A stretch of 64,000 nucleotides of DNA from Amaranthus tricolor (GCF_026212465.1 NC_080050.1:4166644-4230643); one strand, 5' to 3'. Counted from the first letter of the stretch, positions 37,861-50,236 are shown. Program-made: numbers and translations. Notes: generated by a model from the letters alone, not told the origin.

Positions 37861-38723
37861 CAACTACATTCGACATATTCATAGAGTTTAAGTGTAAATG
37901 ACCACTATAGGTGACATGCATTTTAAAATCAACAACAAATAAAAAAATTTATAATAAAAACGTACCTCAATAAGCTGTAGATCAACAAGAAGTAGTAAAT
38001 TGCAAGTTTATAAACCTACATTTATGTGAAAGTTGATTAAAAGTTTGTAAACCCTAACTTTTCGAAAATGAAAAAAAACACAAAAAAATAGTACCTTAAG
38101 TCAATGTAGAAAGATGACAGAACTAATTACTGGTACAAACTTGGAATTTGATGAAATTAGTTGAAGGATTGAAGTTGATTTTAATGGTGGAAAGAAGAGG
38201 GAGATATCGTAACTTTCGAAAATGTAATGAAGGAGTGAACTGAATTGAGGAAGAAGGAAACTGGAAAATATAATGCGTATTAAGTCGCTGTTACTAACAA
38301 CGACTTGATACTTTTCTAATTTTTTTTTTGTTTTCGCTGTTAGTAACAACGTTTTTAAACCAAGCCTAGGTTTGAATGTACGGACGTTTATTTTGGGAAT
38401 AAAGTTTTTACGAAGCTTATTTTTAGAATAAAGTTGTTAAATAATCTTATTTTTTTCAAGTTTTCCAAAGTTCGAGGACCACCACTACCCAAACAAGCCC
38501 AACCCCGAGTCCCCAACCTTTTCCCTTTCTCCCTTGAGTGAGCATCAAACTTGGAATAAATAATATCTTTCTCTTTTTGTGATTGCTAATCAAAATTTGG
38601 TGATTAATTTCAAATTTATGTCGTACTAGGCAATACTTAATGCTTACGTAATTCAAATTTTACAATTTTTTAATTAATACCTATTGAAAACCAATTTTAT
38701 ACTCCTTAACAAACACTTTGAAA

Positions 38724-38728
<5 letters not shown>

Positions 38729-38808
<80 letters not shown>
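38729..38808. repeat. (TA)n microsatellite, about 39 repeats
   Basis: Uninterrupted TA dinucleotide run of about 80 bp. Confidence 0.97.
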
Positions 38809-38809
<1 letters not shown>

Positions 38810-38914
38810 TTTAAAAAAAATCATAATTCATGACTAATTACCTTGATGCCCACAAAAATTGAGTTGATCGATAAAAAATGCAAGTCTTCTACTCCATAAA
38901 AAGTTGAACAGCTA

Positions 38915-39175
38915 GTCTCTTGAGAGACCGTTTCTTTGAGAGACGTATCTCAAGCCCAAACCGTTAAAGATTAATACTTATTTACCGTAATCTTAATACA
39001 TACTTATATTGTCCTTAGTGCTTACTTACCGTATCCTTAATGTTTACTTTCAATATCTTAAATGTCTACTTACATCATTCTTAATGCCTACATATAATAT
39101 TTTTAAAAAAATATAATAGATCGGCCCAATTAAAAATAGTCTCTCTAAGAGACCGTCTTTCATAAGAATTTGTGA
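38915..39175. mobile_element. GTCTC-ended MITE with internal tandem units, copy 2
   Basis: From 'cttgagagaccgtttctttgagag' to 'agtctctctaagagaccgtcttt', with the 'cttaatgtttacttt' type tandem interior and 'cggcccaattaaaaa' near the right end, as in the copies at 6300 and 53463. Confidence 0.7.
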
Positions 39176-40436
39176 AAGATGAATATCAATATTACAAGAA
39201 TACACCAATCCTCATCATAAAAACAATACATAAATAAATACAAGCTAAGTACTTTATGTGGTATCTCATATTCTCATCAAATAAACAAGAAATAACACAA
39301 TATATAATTATTTATTCTACAACATAATAATACATAAGCAAAATACATGTAACATTATACAAAATTAAACCTAGTCAAAGAATTAATAACAATCTACAAC
39401 CTCAACAAAAGTTTTCCTTCCAAAACTCAATAATGATGTCATTATTACTATGACTAATATTTATATCTTTAACTTTATTACTTTTTAACTATGACTATAA
39501 TATTATTTATATTCATTGATTTATATTTTTTAGGTCACATCATTTAATGTATTAGAAAATTATATAAGTATTTTATTTTTTTTTTTCAATTATTTATAAA
39601 ATCTTTTTACTTTTATTTATTAAATGAGTATTATTTAGTGTATTGGATATTTTGAGATGGTTAAAACATAATATACTTTTATTAGGATTGTTTTTTGGTT
39701 ATTTATATCATCGGTTACTTAAATGCAATGCTTAATTCTAATATAAATTAGGTTGTGACTATCTTTATTCAAGTCACTTATATTTTTATGACAAAAAATT
39801 ATTATTTTTTGTTTAAACTATTATAAATTTTTTTACATATTTTTATGTTTAATTTGATTTTCAAGTGTATTATTAACAGTTGTAATACTTTATGAAAATT
39901 AAAATAATATTTATTATTTTTAGCATAAATTGGTGTGTTATTTTTTATTAAAAAAGTCATAATTTTGTATTGTATACTATTGGTACGAACCATTTTCCCT
40001 TTTATTCAAAATAAAAAAATTAAAGTATATATATATAATTATATTTAATATATAATCAAATTTTTGTCTTTAATTGTGATTTATTTATAATGAACTAAAT
40101 TTTTAAAATTATTTGCACGCTTGATGCAAATATGATACAAATCATACAATATATGTAATCTATACAACTATTAGAATGAAATGAAATATAACTAGAATAT
40201 AAATTTTATTTCTTAAAATTTTAATTTCTTAAATAATACAAATATGTCAAAAAATTTAATAAAGTCGTGCATCACACGGGAACTATCTAGTAGGGAAACA
40301 TAGTACATTGCATATGTCACAAGTCTATTTCTTTTTATATAATGATTCAAATAAATAAATGTCTTTTTTATAATGATATTTTCTCACACTACATGTAATA
40401 TTTATGATAACGAAGAGAATGAACCTTAGTTGGAAG

Positions 40437-40830
40437 TAGAGGTGTTTAACGGAGTGGATCGACCCAACGGGTCAAGGGTCGGGTCACATTTAACGGGTCA
40501 TTTAGCGGGTCGGGTCAACAATAGGTTGGGTCATTAACGGGCCTTGGTGTAAAGGATCGGGCCGAGCCGGGTCGGATAATTATAGAATTGGTTGCAAAAA
40601 AAATTTAACTATTTTTTTATATTTTTATATGGTATTATTATATACATAAGTGGGCAACCTAACGGGCCATTAAGTAGAATAAAAAAACTATTTTATGAAC
40701 TTTTAAAAAATGGGTCAAAGTGGGTCGGATTTAAACAGACATAGATCCGCCCTGACCTGTTTAACATTTGACATGACCCGTCCCATTTCAATTTGTACCC
40801 GATCCGCCCCGACCCATTTAAATTAATTAT
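40437..40830. repeat. Degenerate hAT-like repeat, left end TAGAGGTGTTTAAC
   Basis: Starts with the same TAGAGGTGTT end as the MITE at 3487. It is filled with 'cgggtcgggtc' and 'gacccgtcc' motifs. No matching right end or 8-bp duplication found, so it is truncated or diverged. Confidence 0.45.
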
Positions 40831-42059
40831 TTATAGTAACAAAATTCACAAACTTGATTAATTAATATAGGATTTTATATTGTTTGATGTTTTGAGGACT
40901 AGTGTTAATGTAATTAGCTTGTTTATATTGTCACTTGGCTTTGGGCCTTTGGCACTATATTCCACATTGTGGTGTTTATTAGTGCTGATACGATTAGTCT
41001 TTGTTTATTTTTCACTAGATAGACTATTATTAGTGCTGACGTTTTTTAGAGATCATTTTTATTAGTCCATTTGATAATTTTTCTTAAGCCTTAATTTGAT
41101 TTATGTTTATGGGGAGAATTTATTATTAATTGTTAGTAATATATTCAATTTTAATGGAAGTTATTTAAAGTGACGTATGAGATGTTTATTTTGCTTACCA
41201 ATGCATAATATTTTGTTTTGTTGATTATGAATCAATTAAAATCCATGCAAATTAAAATTGAATAATGAGATTAATCTTCATGTTCAATTTAAATAATAAG
41301 ATTTAAAAATCTTATACTTTATGGGCTACTTATAAATTGTAATTGGGTGAATGATCATCGTTATACAGGTTATGGTAACTAGCATGACCCAATTAGGATA
41401 GAAAATATGATTTGTACACCTTTATATATAAATGAGTATTATTATTTTAAATATAATAGTTAAATAGTGTACGTTGGGTGACAAGTCAAAACTTGCTCAG
41501 AGTTAGTAGAGATGAGGTCTTAAAATCACTAAATTAAAAGGATATTTAATTTAACTTGGTGGAATGAATTTTTTAAAAAAAAATATTTAAAAATTATCAA
41601 TTCATGATAACCATATAATTCTCACACTTTTATCTTATACTTTATTTCATTTGGACTGAACTTTTTGAGACTTTGAAGGCAATAAGCCTATACTAGAGCC
41701 AACTCAAAAAGGGTGAACCTGTTGGTTTCTCAAGATGAGGATATAACAATTTTATTCAAAACTTCAATTTTATTCAAAGTCACATATACAGTCAAGGTGA
41801 AGTCTAGAGCTATAAAACTGGTTTTATTGCAATAAGAAGGGTCATTAAGAGCAAAATTGTCCAAAATACCTCAGGACAAGAAGGATGGATACGTTCGCTT
41901 CTACTTTAGGTTTTTACATGACGAAATTTAACTTTTCAGCCTCTAATTCTTAGATATTGAATATTGGTTGTGATTCTTACATTTTTGCAAATGTGTAGGG
42001 GTTAAAGAAAAAAAGTTGACGTACATATGGAAAATGGAGCCTAAATAGCTCCATTAGCT

Positions 42060-43060
42060 GTAGGATCAAGTTGTTTAACTTTGCTTTTAGGCCTTTTATT
42101 GAATGTCAATAATTTTTACTATGTTCCATATATAATTAGATATTTGATTTCAATTTTAACATTGAACCATGAAGATTTTAGCTTTGAAATAAAGAATGAT
42201 TCTTTTTCAATTTACAAAAATGACATCTATTATGGTGTAGGTCGTTGTGTGAATGACCTTTACCTATTAGACTTAGATATGCAATTTTATCACATCGACA
42301 ATTCTAAAAGACTAAAATAAAAGAAATATAATCATAACTATCTTTGGCACAGTCGTTTGGGACATGTAAATGAGAAATGCATACAAAAACTCCATAAAGA
42401 TGGACTATTTGACTCATTTGATTTTGAATTATATGAAATATGTGAGTCTTATCTTGGAAAAATGACTAATAGATCACTATTTACCGGACTTGGTGAAAGA
42501 GCCAGTGACTTGTTAAGATTAGTACATTCATATGTATGTGTACCTATGAGTAATGACCAGCTACGTCATTACTTTTACTGATGATTTAAGTATATATGTA
42601 TATGTCTACTTAATGAAACATAAATTCGGGTCTTTTGAATAGTTCAAAGAATTTCAAAAAGAACTACACTATCAACTTAGCAAGATGATTAATGCACTAA
42701 GATCAGATCGAGGTGGCGAATATCTAAGTCAAGATATTTTGATCATGTGAAAAGTTATGGAATAATTTCATCGAACTCCAGTTGGAACACCATAATTAAA
42801 TGGTGTGTCCAAGAGGTGGAATCGAACCTTATTAGATACTTTTCGTTCAATGATGACTTTAATTGATCTACAGATTTCATTTTAAGGTTAAGCACTCCTA
42901 ACAGCGACTCATGTTTTAAATTGTACTCCGTGTAAAGCAGTCGATACGACACTATATGAGTTAAGGACATGAAAAGTTCCGAAGTTGTCTTTTTTAATGA
43001 TCTAGAATTGTCTAGCAAATGTAATACGTTTACAACCAAATAAGATTGAACCCAAATCGG
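42060..43060 (+). pseudogene. Ty1/Copia pol remnant (pre-integrase to integrase core)
   Basis: Translated pieces in order: NVNNFYYVPYIIRYLIS (protease to pre-integrase linker), YLWHSRLGHVNEKCIQKL (GAG pre-integrase motif), KMTNRSLFTGLGERASDLL, then MINALRSDRGGEYLS and FHRTPVGTP (integrase core). Frames change and several stops occur. No LTRs recognised around it. Confidence 0.75.
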
Positions 43061-43546
43061 ATAAGTCTTCCTTAAAAGAGCACAACACTCCCTCTTTTTC
43101 TAAGAGATTATCAAATTTTTCTTTTTAGTTTGTCTTTTTTGCTTAGCTAGAATTTTCTTTTAAGGAACTTTTATTTTTCATCCATACATTTTAACTTTTC
43201 TGTAACATCATCGACACAATTCAATTCACCATATTATTTCTTAATATTTGTGTAATATAAAATTGTGACAATTTATAGCAGAAAGGAAATATTAATTCAA
43301 TCCAATCCAATTCGAGTGTGTATATATAGGTATATAACATTTATTAAAAAATTAATAAATTATCCTTATCTGTCCTACTTTATAAGAGGGCTGTTGAAAT
43401 TTAATTTTGTTTTGTTTTTTTTATATCATGTATTTTATGTTTTAGGATTTTTTAAATCCAATGTAGCATATTTGTCAAACGTACACATTTTAAAAAACAT
43501 TATTATTCCATGTAATAGATTTTTTGTTGGAGAAAGCATGGCTACT

Positions 43547-43571
43547 AGAATTACTAAGAATGTGCGAGAAA
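43547..43571 (+). promoter_or_regulatory. Candidate step-type heat-shock element upstream of HSP70
   Basis: Three GAA cores at 43548, 43558 and 43568, exactly 10 bp apart (agaattactaagaatgtgcg), matching the step arrangement nGAAn-5-nGAAn-5-nGAAn. About 110 bp upstream of the TATA box. A chance match cannot be excluded. Confidence 0.4.
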
Positions 43572-43677
43572 ACCCCCGCCCTTCCTCTAATTCTTTTACA
43601 CATCTCCATTCTCCACCCTCCTCTCGATCCTTCCCTTTTCTTCTTCTTCTTCTTCTTTTTACCGCCATTTTCCGACA

Positions 43678-43686
43678 TTATAAATA
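43678..43686 (+). promoter_or_regulatory. TATA box of the HSP70 gene
   Basis: TTATAAATA about 115 bp before the ATG, followed by an A/C-rich leader with no upstream ATG, as is common in plant heat-shock genes. Confidence 0.65.
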
Positions 43687-43795
43687 CCCATCAACAACAC
43701 CATCTCAAACAAACAAGCAAACAAACAAAACATCACCATTACAAACAATCCAAAAAAACTTGAATCATTCCGATCAATTTTAAGTTTCCATAACC

Positions 43796-46503
43796 ATGTC
43801 AAAATCCCAAGGTGGAAAAGCCATTGGAATCGACTTAGGAACAACCTACAGTTGTGTAGGTGTTTGGCAAAACGACCGCGTCGAGATCATTCCAAATGAT
43901 CAAGGAAACAGAACAACCCCATCGTACGTCGCGTTTACCGACACCGAACGTTTAATCGGTGACGCCGCAAAAAATCAAGTCGCAATGAACCCTCAAAACA
44001 CCGTTTTCGACGCTAAACGTCTCATCGGTCGACGCTTTTCCGATCCGTCAGTACAATCCGACATGAAATTATGGCCGTTTAAGGTTGTTCCCGGTGAAGG
44101 TGATAAACCGATGATTATCGTCTCATATAAAGGAGAACAAAAAATGTTCGCTCCTGAAGAGATTTCTTCAATGGTTTTAACCAAAATGAAGGAAATCGCT
44201 GAAGCTTATTTAGGACAGAGTATTAACAATGGTGTTGTAACTGTTCCTGCTTATTTTAATGATTCACAAAGGCAAGCTACAAAGGATGCTGGATCGATTT
44301 CTGGGTTGAATGTTTTGAGGATTATTAATGAGCCTACTGCTGCTGCTATTGCTTATGGTTTGGATAAGAAGGGTTCTAGATCGGGTGAGAAAAATGTGCT
44401 GATATTCGATCTTGGTGGAGGTACTTTCGATGTTTCTATACTCACCATTGAAGAAGGGATTTTTGAGGTTAAGGCTACTGCTGGTGATACTCATCTTGGA
44501 GGGGAAGATTTTGATAATAGGTACATACCTTGCGTTGGTTCATTATTTAATTTGATTTTTTTGTTTGGTAGACATTAAATTCAAGTTAATTTTGAATTTT
44601 TTAAGATAGTAAATTTATTATTTTATTTAATGATGGTGTAAAAGTGGAGCTAATATTTAAAAAATATTAAAAGAAGTTAGTCGAAAAACATAGATGGAAA
44701 TTATAAATAATAAAAAATATTTTCATAAAGTTAGTGAAAAATATACGGAGATATAAAAAATATAAAAATATTAGAAAAAGATTAGTAGAAGATATATGAG
44801 GACCATAAGTAATATTAAAATATTTAAATGAAGATAAATAAAATTATTTTTGTCTAAAATTTATAATATATATAAAAGCTTTTTTATAAGAACAACAAAT
44901 AGAAATAAATGAAAACTTCTTTTAGCACTTCAACACTTCTTTAAAAAAGTTAAAACAATGATTTCACTTAAAACAAAATTATAATTAAATGATATTTATT
45001 AAAACTGATTTTTACAGATAAAAATTATATTTTACTCATTAAAATTGATTTTTATTAATTTTTTTAATATGAAATAATGAGGGTCTAATTCATAAATTAA
45101 AGGTTAATTGTATGGACACTTAGAAATCATAAATTTGAAAGTGTATTGAATTTTCTATATTGCAAAATTTTAATTTATACAACATTTAAAGTACCTTTTA
45201 GTATTTTGACTCCTCATCTCATTTTTCTGATAACTAATTTTATAAAAATAAGCTTACTAAAACAGATGTTGATAATAGATTGGTGAATCATTTTGCTGCT
45301 GAATTTAAGAGAAAGCACAAGAAGGACATATCAGGAAACGCCAGAGCTTTAAGAAGGTTAAGAACAGCTTGTGAGCGAGCTAAGCGGACACTATCTTCAA
45401 CCACTCAGACAACAATCGAGATCGATTCCTTATTCGAAGGGATCGATTTCTATGCAACAATCACACGTGCAAGATTCGAGGAACTCTGCATCGATTTATT
45501 CAGAAAATGTATGGATCCTGTCGAGACCTGTCTAAGGGATGCCAAGATCGATAAGAGTAAAATTGATGACATTGTCTTAGTAGGTGGCTCGACGAGGATT
45601 CCCAAAGTCCAACAACTTTTACAAGATTTCTTCAACGGAAAGGAGCTTTGTAAGAGCATAAATCCCGATGAGGCTGTTGCGTATGGTGCAGCCGTGCAAG
45701 CTGCTATATTGTCAGGTGAAGGTGATCAGAAAGTTCAAGAGCTTTTGTTACTTGATGTAACACCGTTGTCTTTAGGAATCGAGACTGCTGGTGGTGTTAT
45801 GACTGTTCTTATACCGAGAAATACAACAATCCCAACTAAAAAGGAACAGATTTTCTCTACTTATTCGGATAATCAGACTAGTGTGATGATCAAAGTGTAT
45901 GAAGGGGAAAGGCATATGACTAAGGATAATAACATGTTGGGTACCTTTGAACTTAAGGGTATCCCTCCAGCTCCTAGGGGTGTCCCTCAGATTAATGTAT
46001 GTTTTGATATTGATGCTAATGGGATATTGAATGTGTCGGCTGAGGATAAAACGGCTGGTGTGAAGAACACGATTACGATCACGAATGATAAGGGAAGGTT
46101 GAGTAAGGATGAGATTGAGAGATTGGTGAAGGAAGCTGAGAAGTATAAGGCAGAAGATGAGGCTGTTAAAAAGAAGGTGGATGCTAAGAATTCACTTGAG
46201 AATTATGCATATAATATGAGGAATACTATAAAGGATGAAAAAATTGGGGGGAAGTTGGATAGTGGTGGTAAGAATAAGATTGAGAAGGCTATTGATAATG
46301 TTATTGAATGGTTGGATAAGAATCAGTTGGGTGAAGTTGAGGAGTTTGAGGATAAGCAGAAGGAATTGGAGGATTTGTGTAATCCAATTATAGGGAAAAT
46401 GTGTGGTGGTGGGATGAATATGGGCGGTGATATGCCGGGTGGTGGGAATAGTGGTGGTGGTGGTAATGCTGGTGCTGGGCCTAAGATTGAGGAGGTTGAT
46501 TAA
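43796..46503 (+). CDS. Cytosolic HSP70/HSC70 chaperone, 649 aa, 2 exons
   Basis: ATP-dependent chaperone. Exon 1 is 43796-44520 and exon 2 is 45279-46503. All three HSP70 signatures are present: IDLGTTYS (residues 12-19), [14 protein letters not shown] and [15 protein letters not shown]. The substrate-binding domain, the lid and a Gly-rich tail follow, ending GPKIEEVD, the cytosolic/nuclear EEVD signal for TPR co-chaperones. Oddity: most plant cytosolic HSC70 genes have one intron near codon 71-74 (FDAKRLIGR), but here that region is uninterrupted. The 758-bp intron instead splits the Arg codon of [10 protein letters not shown] near residue 242. A 14-nt near-identical repeat abuts both splice sites (44507-44520 and 45265-45278). 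Promoter features suggest heat inducibility. Confidence 0.95.
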
Positions 46504-46517
46504 GGGATGTTTGAGGT

Positions 46518-46698
46518 CTGTTATTTATACTCTTCGACCTTCGTTTTGCTTCATGTACTCGTGTCTGATCCTTGATCCTCGGACATTACTATGTCACTTA
46601 TATGGTTCATTTTAGGCGTAAAATTAAATATTTAAATGTATCTGATACTTGGACACGTATTAGTATCCAATATCAGTACCCGAGTCCAAGTAACGTAA
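46518..46698. mobile_element. hAT-type MITE, family CTATGTTACTYGGACTC, copy 2 (181 bp)
   Basis: Diverged ends CTGTTATTTATACTC / GAGTCCAAGTAACGTAA with a perfect 8-bp duplication TTTGAGGT (46510-46517 and 46699-46706). It begins 15 bp after the HSP70 stop codon, so it should form most of that gene's 3' UTR. Confidence 0.85.
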
Positions 46699-47861
46699 TT
46701 TGAGGTGATATAAATTTCTTTATTGTTTTGTAATTATGTTTAATCTGGTGTTTTTTTTTTCTTTAAATTAAGTAAAATAAAGCTTTTAGTTATTTATGTG
46801 TTGTATAATACAGAAATGAGTGAGTAGTAGTATATATATTGTAATAATACATTCTAGCTGTTAATGTTTTAATGAAGTAGGCTTTTCTTAGTGCATTGGG
46901 TACGGGTCTCTATCCTTGTTTGGTCATGATTTTTCTAGGAACATTTGAAAAAATAATTTTTTTTTAAAAAAAAAAAGGAAAAACAAGCTTATCAAATATT
47001 AATTTTAAAATAAATGTTTTTCTGTTCGAATATGTGGTAAGGACTAAGGAATTTTCTGCTGTTACTAACATTGAACTATTTAAAATTAATTCAATGATTA
47101 GTTCTATAATTAACGAAAAATTTTAAAAGAATAAAAAAACAAAAAAACAAATAAATTATTAATCTTACAACAAATTTCAAAAGAAATGATAAAATATACT
47201 TCAAGCCTTTGAACAAATATGTAGTTATTCAAACTTTATTTTCCATGTGGACATAAGTCAACCTTACTTATTATGAGTTTTCGAGTTGTTTGATCTCTTT
47301 AGTTCCAACACATACGAAAAATATATCAATAAATTATGTTAATAGGAGTAATACATAAGATAAGATTAAATGAAAAAGTCTGCACAAAAGAAATTTATTT
47401 ATTAATAGTAAAAGCCTTAATGATGGTAAAATAGCATGAATTCAAACACACATTCAACATCAACAAATAAATGAAAACACTCACTTTTCTTGTCCCTTTG
47501 AATTTACATAATATACTTCTATCACTTAAGGAAACTCTCATAATTTTAAATTATTTGATGTTTTTTCAAATAAACAGAAAAAATATAATCAAACCAAACC
47601 AAATCAAATACAAACCATGAATAATAAAATAAACTTAAAACATGATAATATTAAGAAAATATATAGAATCCCATCGGCCATTAAACATAAAGCATAAGAT
47701 TCAAGATTTGAAGTCACTGAAGTGTCCCGCATTGTCCCGATATTATACCTGAACACTTAAGAAGACCACAGCATCTTGCTTTGAAAGCCCCACATTCACC
47801 ATGTTCAGTGCATTTTGAGTTTGGATCTCTTATTGCCAACAAAAGTCAATCCACAATCAGC

Positions 47862-48014
47862 AAGACCGTCTCATCGTGAAATGGGCCCATACAAGCAGTT
47901 TAAAGTTAAACTTATAAATGAGTTAACTAAATAAAAACAGTATTTTTTATTAAATTTTAAGAAAATTAAAATTGGATCAATTCATATTAAGCCGTCTCAC
48001 GATGAAATGGTCTT
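47862..48014. mobile_element. MITE with GTCTCATCGTGA-type ends
   Basis: 'agaccgtctcatcgtgaaatggg' on the left is mirrored by 'gccgtctcacgatgaaatggtct' on the right. Related to 25233 and 58965. Confidence 0.5.
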
Positions 48015-48760
48015 AATAAAGAAAATAAAATCCACTATTAACATTAAACATACGTAGGCATGGCAAAAATGCGCCGGCTTGTAGTGTATGCCCTTTTCTT
48101 TAACCATACTCATCATTTAATTTATGAGATTTATAATGATAGAAAAAGAACACTCACAAAAAATTAAAAAGTATTTATATGAAAAATTAGCTAAAATTTA
48201 ATGACTTAAAGTCTACTTAAATTTTGTGTATGTCCATTGTGCATACTATATTATAATTATTGCAATTATACATGTTTAAAATCAATAAACATTGCAATTA
48301 AGACAAGAGTTATGACCTAGCTTAATGATTAACAATTCTATCTACCATACAAAAAGTTTGAGTTCAAATCCTTTTAATGACAAATTAATTATTTTTTAGT
48401 GGGCCTTGAGTCTAGGCCGGACTTTCCTTTGTCCAGGCCGGCCCTGTAGCCGGGCGCCTCAAATCCATATCACATTCAATCCATGTTAGTGTTATATTAT
48501 GCGCTCCATAGAATGCATTAGTGATTTAGTGTGTATAAGGTTGATGTATCCAACACTGCTTTTTATTGTTGAGCATCTTTTTACTCTTAGCTTGTTTCTA
48601 AATTGTGATTCAGAGTTATTGAATTTTGTTAGATTATTGTGAATAAATGAGTTAATTATGATGATTTTAGGAAAAATATTGGAGCAAAGTGTGGCTAATA
48701 TAGTTGTAGGTAGTGGTGGAGGGAAAGAGGTGTCACAGTATTCAATTGACATCACTTAAA

Positions 48761-48951
48761 TATAAAAAAAAATTGTATAAGTATTCAAGTGCATCGACTG
48801 AGTTGGTTGAATAGTTATATTTTAACCATTATGTCTGTGGTTCAAGCCCCAACAACTGCCTCTATGTTTTTCTTTATTCACACTACTTTTACTCTTCAAA
48901 AACCGAAGAAACAATTGACCCTTTTTTTCATTCACCTATTTTATCCTTTCA
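48761..48951 (+). mobile_element. tRNA-derived SINE-like insertion
   Basis: Has Pol III-like boxes: A box near 48797 (CGACTGAGTTGGTTGAATA) and B box near 48839 (GGTTCAAGCCCC), about 35 bp apart. A 12-bp direct repeat TGACATCACTTA flanks it (about 48748-48759 and 48952-48963). It does not fold as a functional tRNA. End positions approximate. Confidence 0.5.
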
Positions 48952-50236
48952 AGTGACATCACTTATTTTTTTTAATATAAATTATATTAGTATCATGTTT
49001 AAAGTTTGTTTACTGTGTTTATGTTCAATTTCAGGAATAATAAGTAGTTTCATATTTTAGGGTTAGTGTTTGAACCTAGATTCGAAGTATGAACTAAAAT
49101 CATTAATAGTGTCTATAAAATTAGGGTTGAATGATTAAATTGGCTAATTAATCCTGAATTAAAAATATTTTGTTAACCTGATCAATATAATGAGAATGTG
49201 AGATTATGAATAACTTGATTTTACGTAGATTTTAGTTAACGTTTTATTAATTTAGTCTATGGAATGAGAATGTGAAAAGTGAATTAATAAGATCAAAATT
49301 TAGGGGTGAAAGCTCGGTTTTTAGTTTGATTTTTTCATAAAACCAAACCAAACCAAAATTATTTCGTTTTTATTTTTCTATTCAATCCAAACCAAATTGA
49401 AACGCAAACCAAATTAATTCGGTTTAGACTTTTTTAATCCAATCCAAATTAAATTTTCAACTTAAAAAAATCTACATCGCAAATATATCAAATTAGATTA
49501 CCAAAATTGTAAAAGGAAAAATATTTAAAATCATAGTAACAACAATGAGAATGAAAAAAATAAAATTTTAATTATTGAATTAAGGTTTAGTATTGTTATA
49601 ATGACACTTACGTCTTTTTTGTTAGTATTGCCAATTAAAATCTTCTCATTGTACATTACGTTGCACAAGATTTACTCAATAAGTAGTTTAGCTCAATGTT
49701 AAATTGAGCTTCTAATTTAATTCACTTCAGAATTTCGGTTTTTGTTATGCTTAACCTAATCCAAATAAAAATATTTCGGTTAAGAAAACTCCAATTTCCA
49801 ATCCAAAACCAAACCAAATTATAAAAAGTCTAGATCATATTTCTTATTTGGTTTGGATTTGTTTGGTTTTTTGTCTTTATCCGAATAACTTTCAGCTCTA
49901 TCAAAATCTGATAGTTGATCAATATAGCAATAAAATTGAGATTGACTAGATCATTTTTAATCATATTATTTATCCAAACTTTTATAATTGTGTTCATATA
50001 GAATTTAGTAGATTCTCAAAACTCTTTATGATTATTTAAACGTAAAATTTTCTAATATCTTAGTTTATTTTTGGAATATTTTTGATTAGTTTAGACCTAT
50101 AATTATATAGTTTTACACAACAACCCATGCATATATTTCTGTTATGTACTGTGTAATTATTAGAATTAGGTAATTTAATTAAATTAGCTTTCCTAAAATC
50201 GTCCCGTTAAGTTTGCAATATAAATAAATTCACACC

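Larger units (their letters stand above)
33300..38466. mobile_element. MULE-B: 5,167-bp Mutator element with 9-bp target duplication and three-part cargo
   Basis: A perfect 9-bp direct repeat AAAGTTCGA flanks it (33291-33299 and 38467-38475). Terminal inverted repeats of about 180 bp pair 33300-33480 with 38285-38466. Landmarks are 'aactttattccaaaaataagcttcgt', 'cccaaaataagcgtccgtaca', 'cctaggcttggtgtaaaaacg' and 'gtcgctgttattaacagcgac'. The 9-bp duplication plus long TIRs is the Mutator signature. Inside are a GRF zinc-finger gene (+), MuDR-type transposase N-terminal pieces (-), a broken PMD gene (-) and a GC-rich minisatellite. The transposase catalytic core is absent, so it is non-autonomous now. 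Confidence 0.92.
38467..43520. other. Intergenic repeat block between MULE-B and HSP70
   Basis: Holds an (AT)n microsatellite, a GTCTC-ended MITE, a hAT-end-like repeat (40437) and Copia debris (42060-43060). 39180-40430 and 41000-41640 are very AT-rich with no coding match. Confidence 0.5.

Noticed and set aside
40437..41412. Complete hAT element ending at 'gtacaccttta' near 41412
   Set aside because: The right end matches only loosely and no 8-bp duplication exists, so only the left repeat was reported.
43265..43783. 172-residue ORF upstream of HSP70
   Set aside because: Runs through the HSP70 promoter and leader; composition is low complexity and no homology is visible.
45261..45278. Alternative HSP70 acceptor at the AG of 'aaaacag' (45265)
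   Set aside because: Splicing there would read AGA TGT TGA, an immediate stop, whereas the AG at 45278 restores DNRLVNHF.
48785..48860. Possible tRNA gene
   Set aside because: Boxes are present, but arms do not pair into a cloverleaf; better explained as a SINE.
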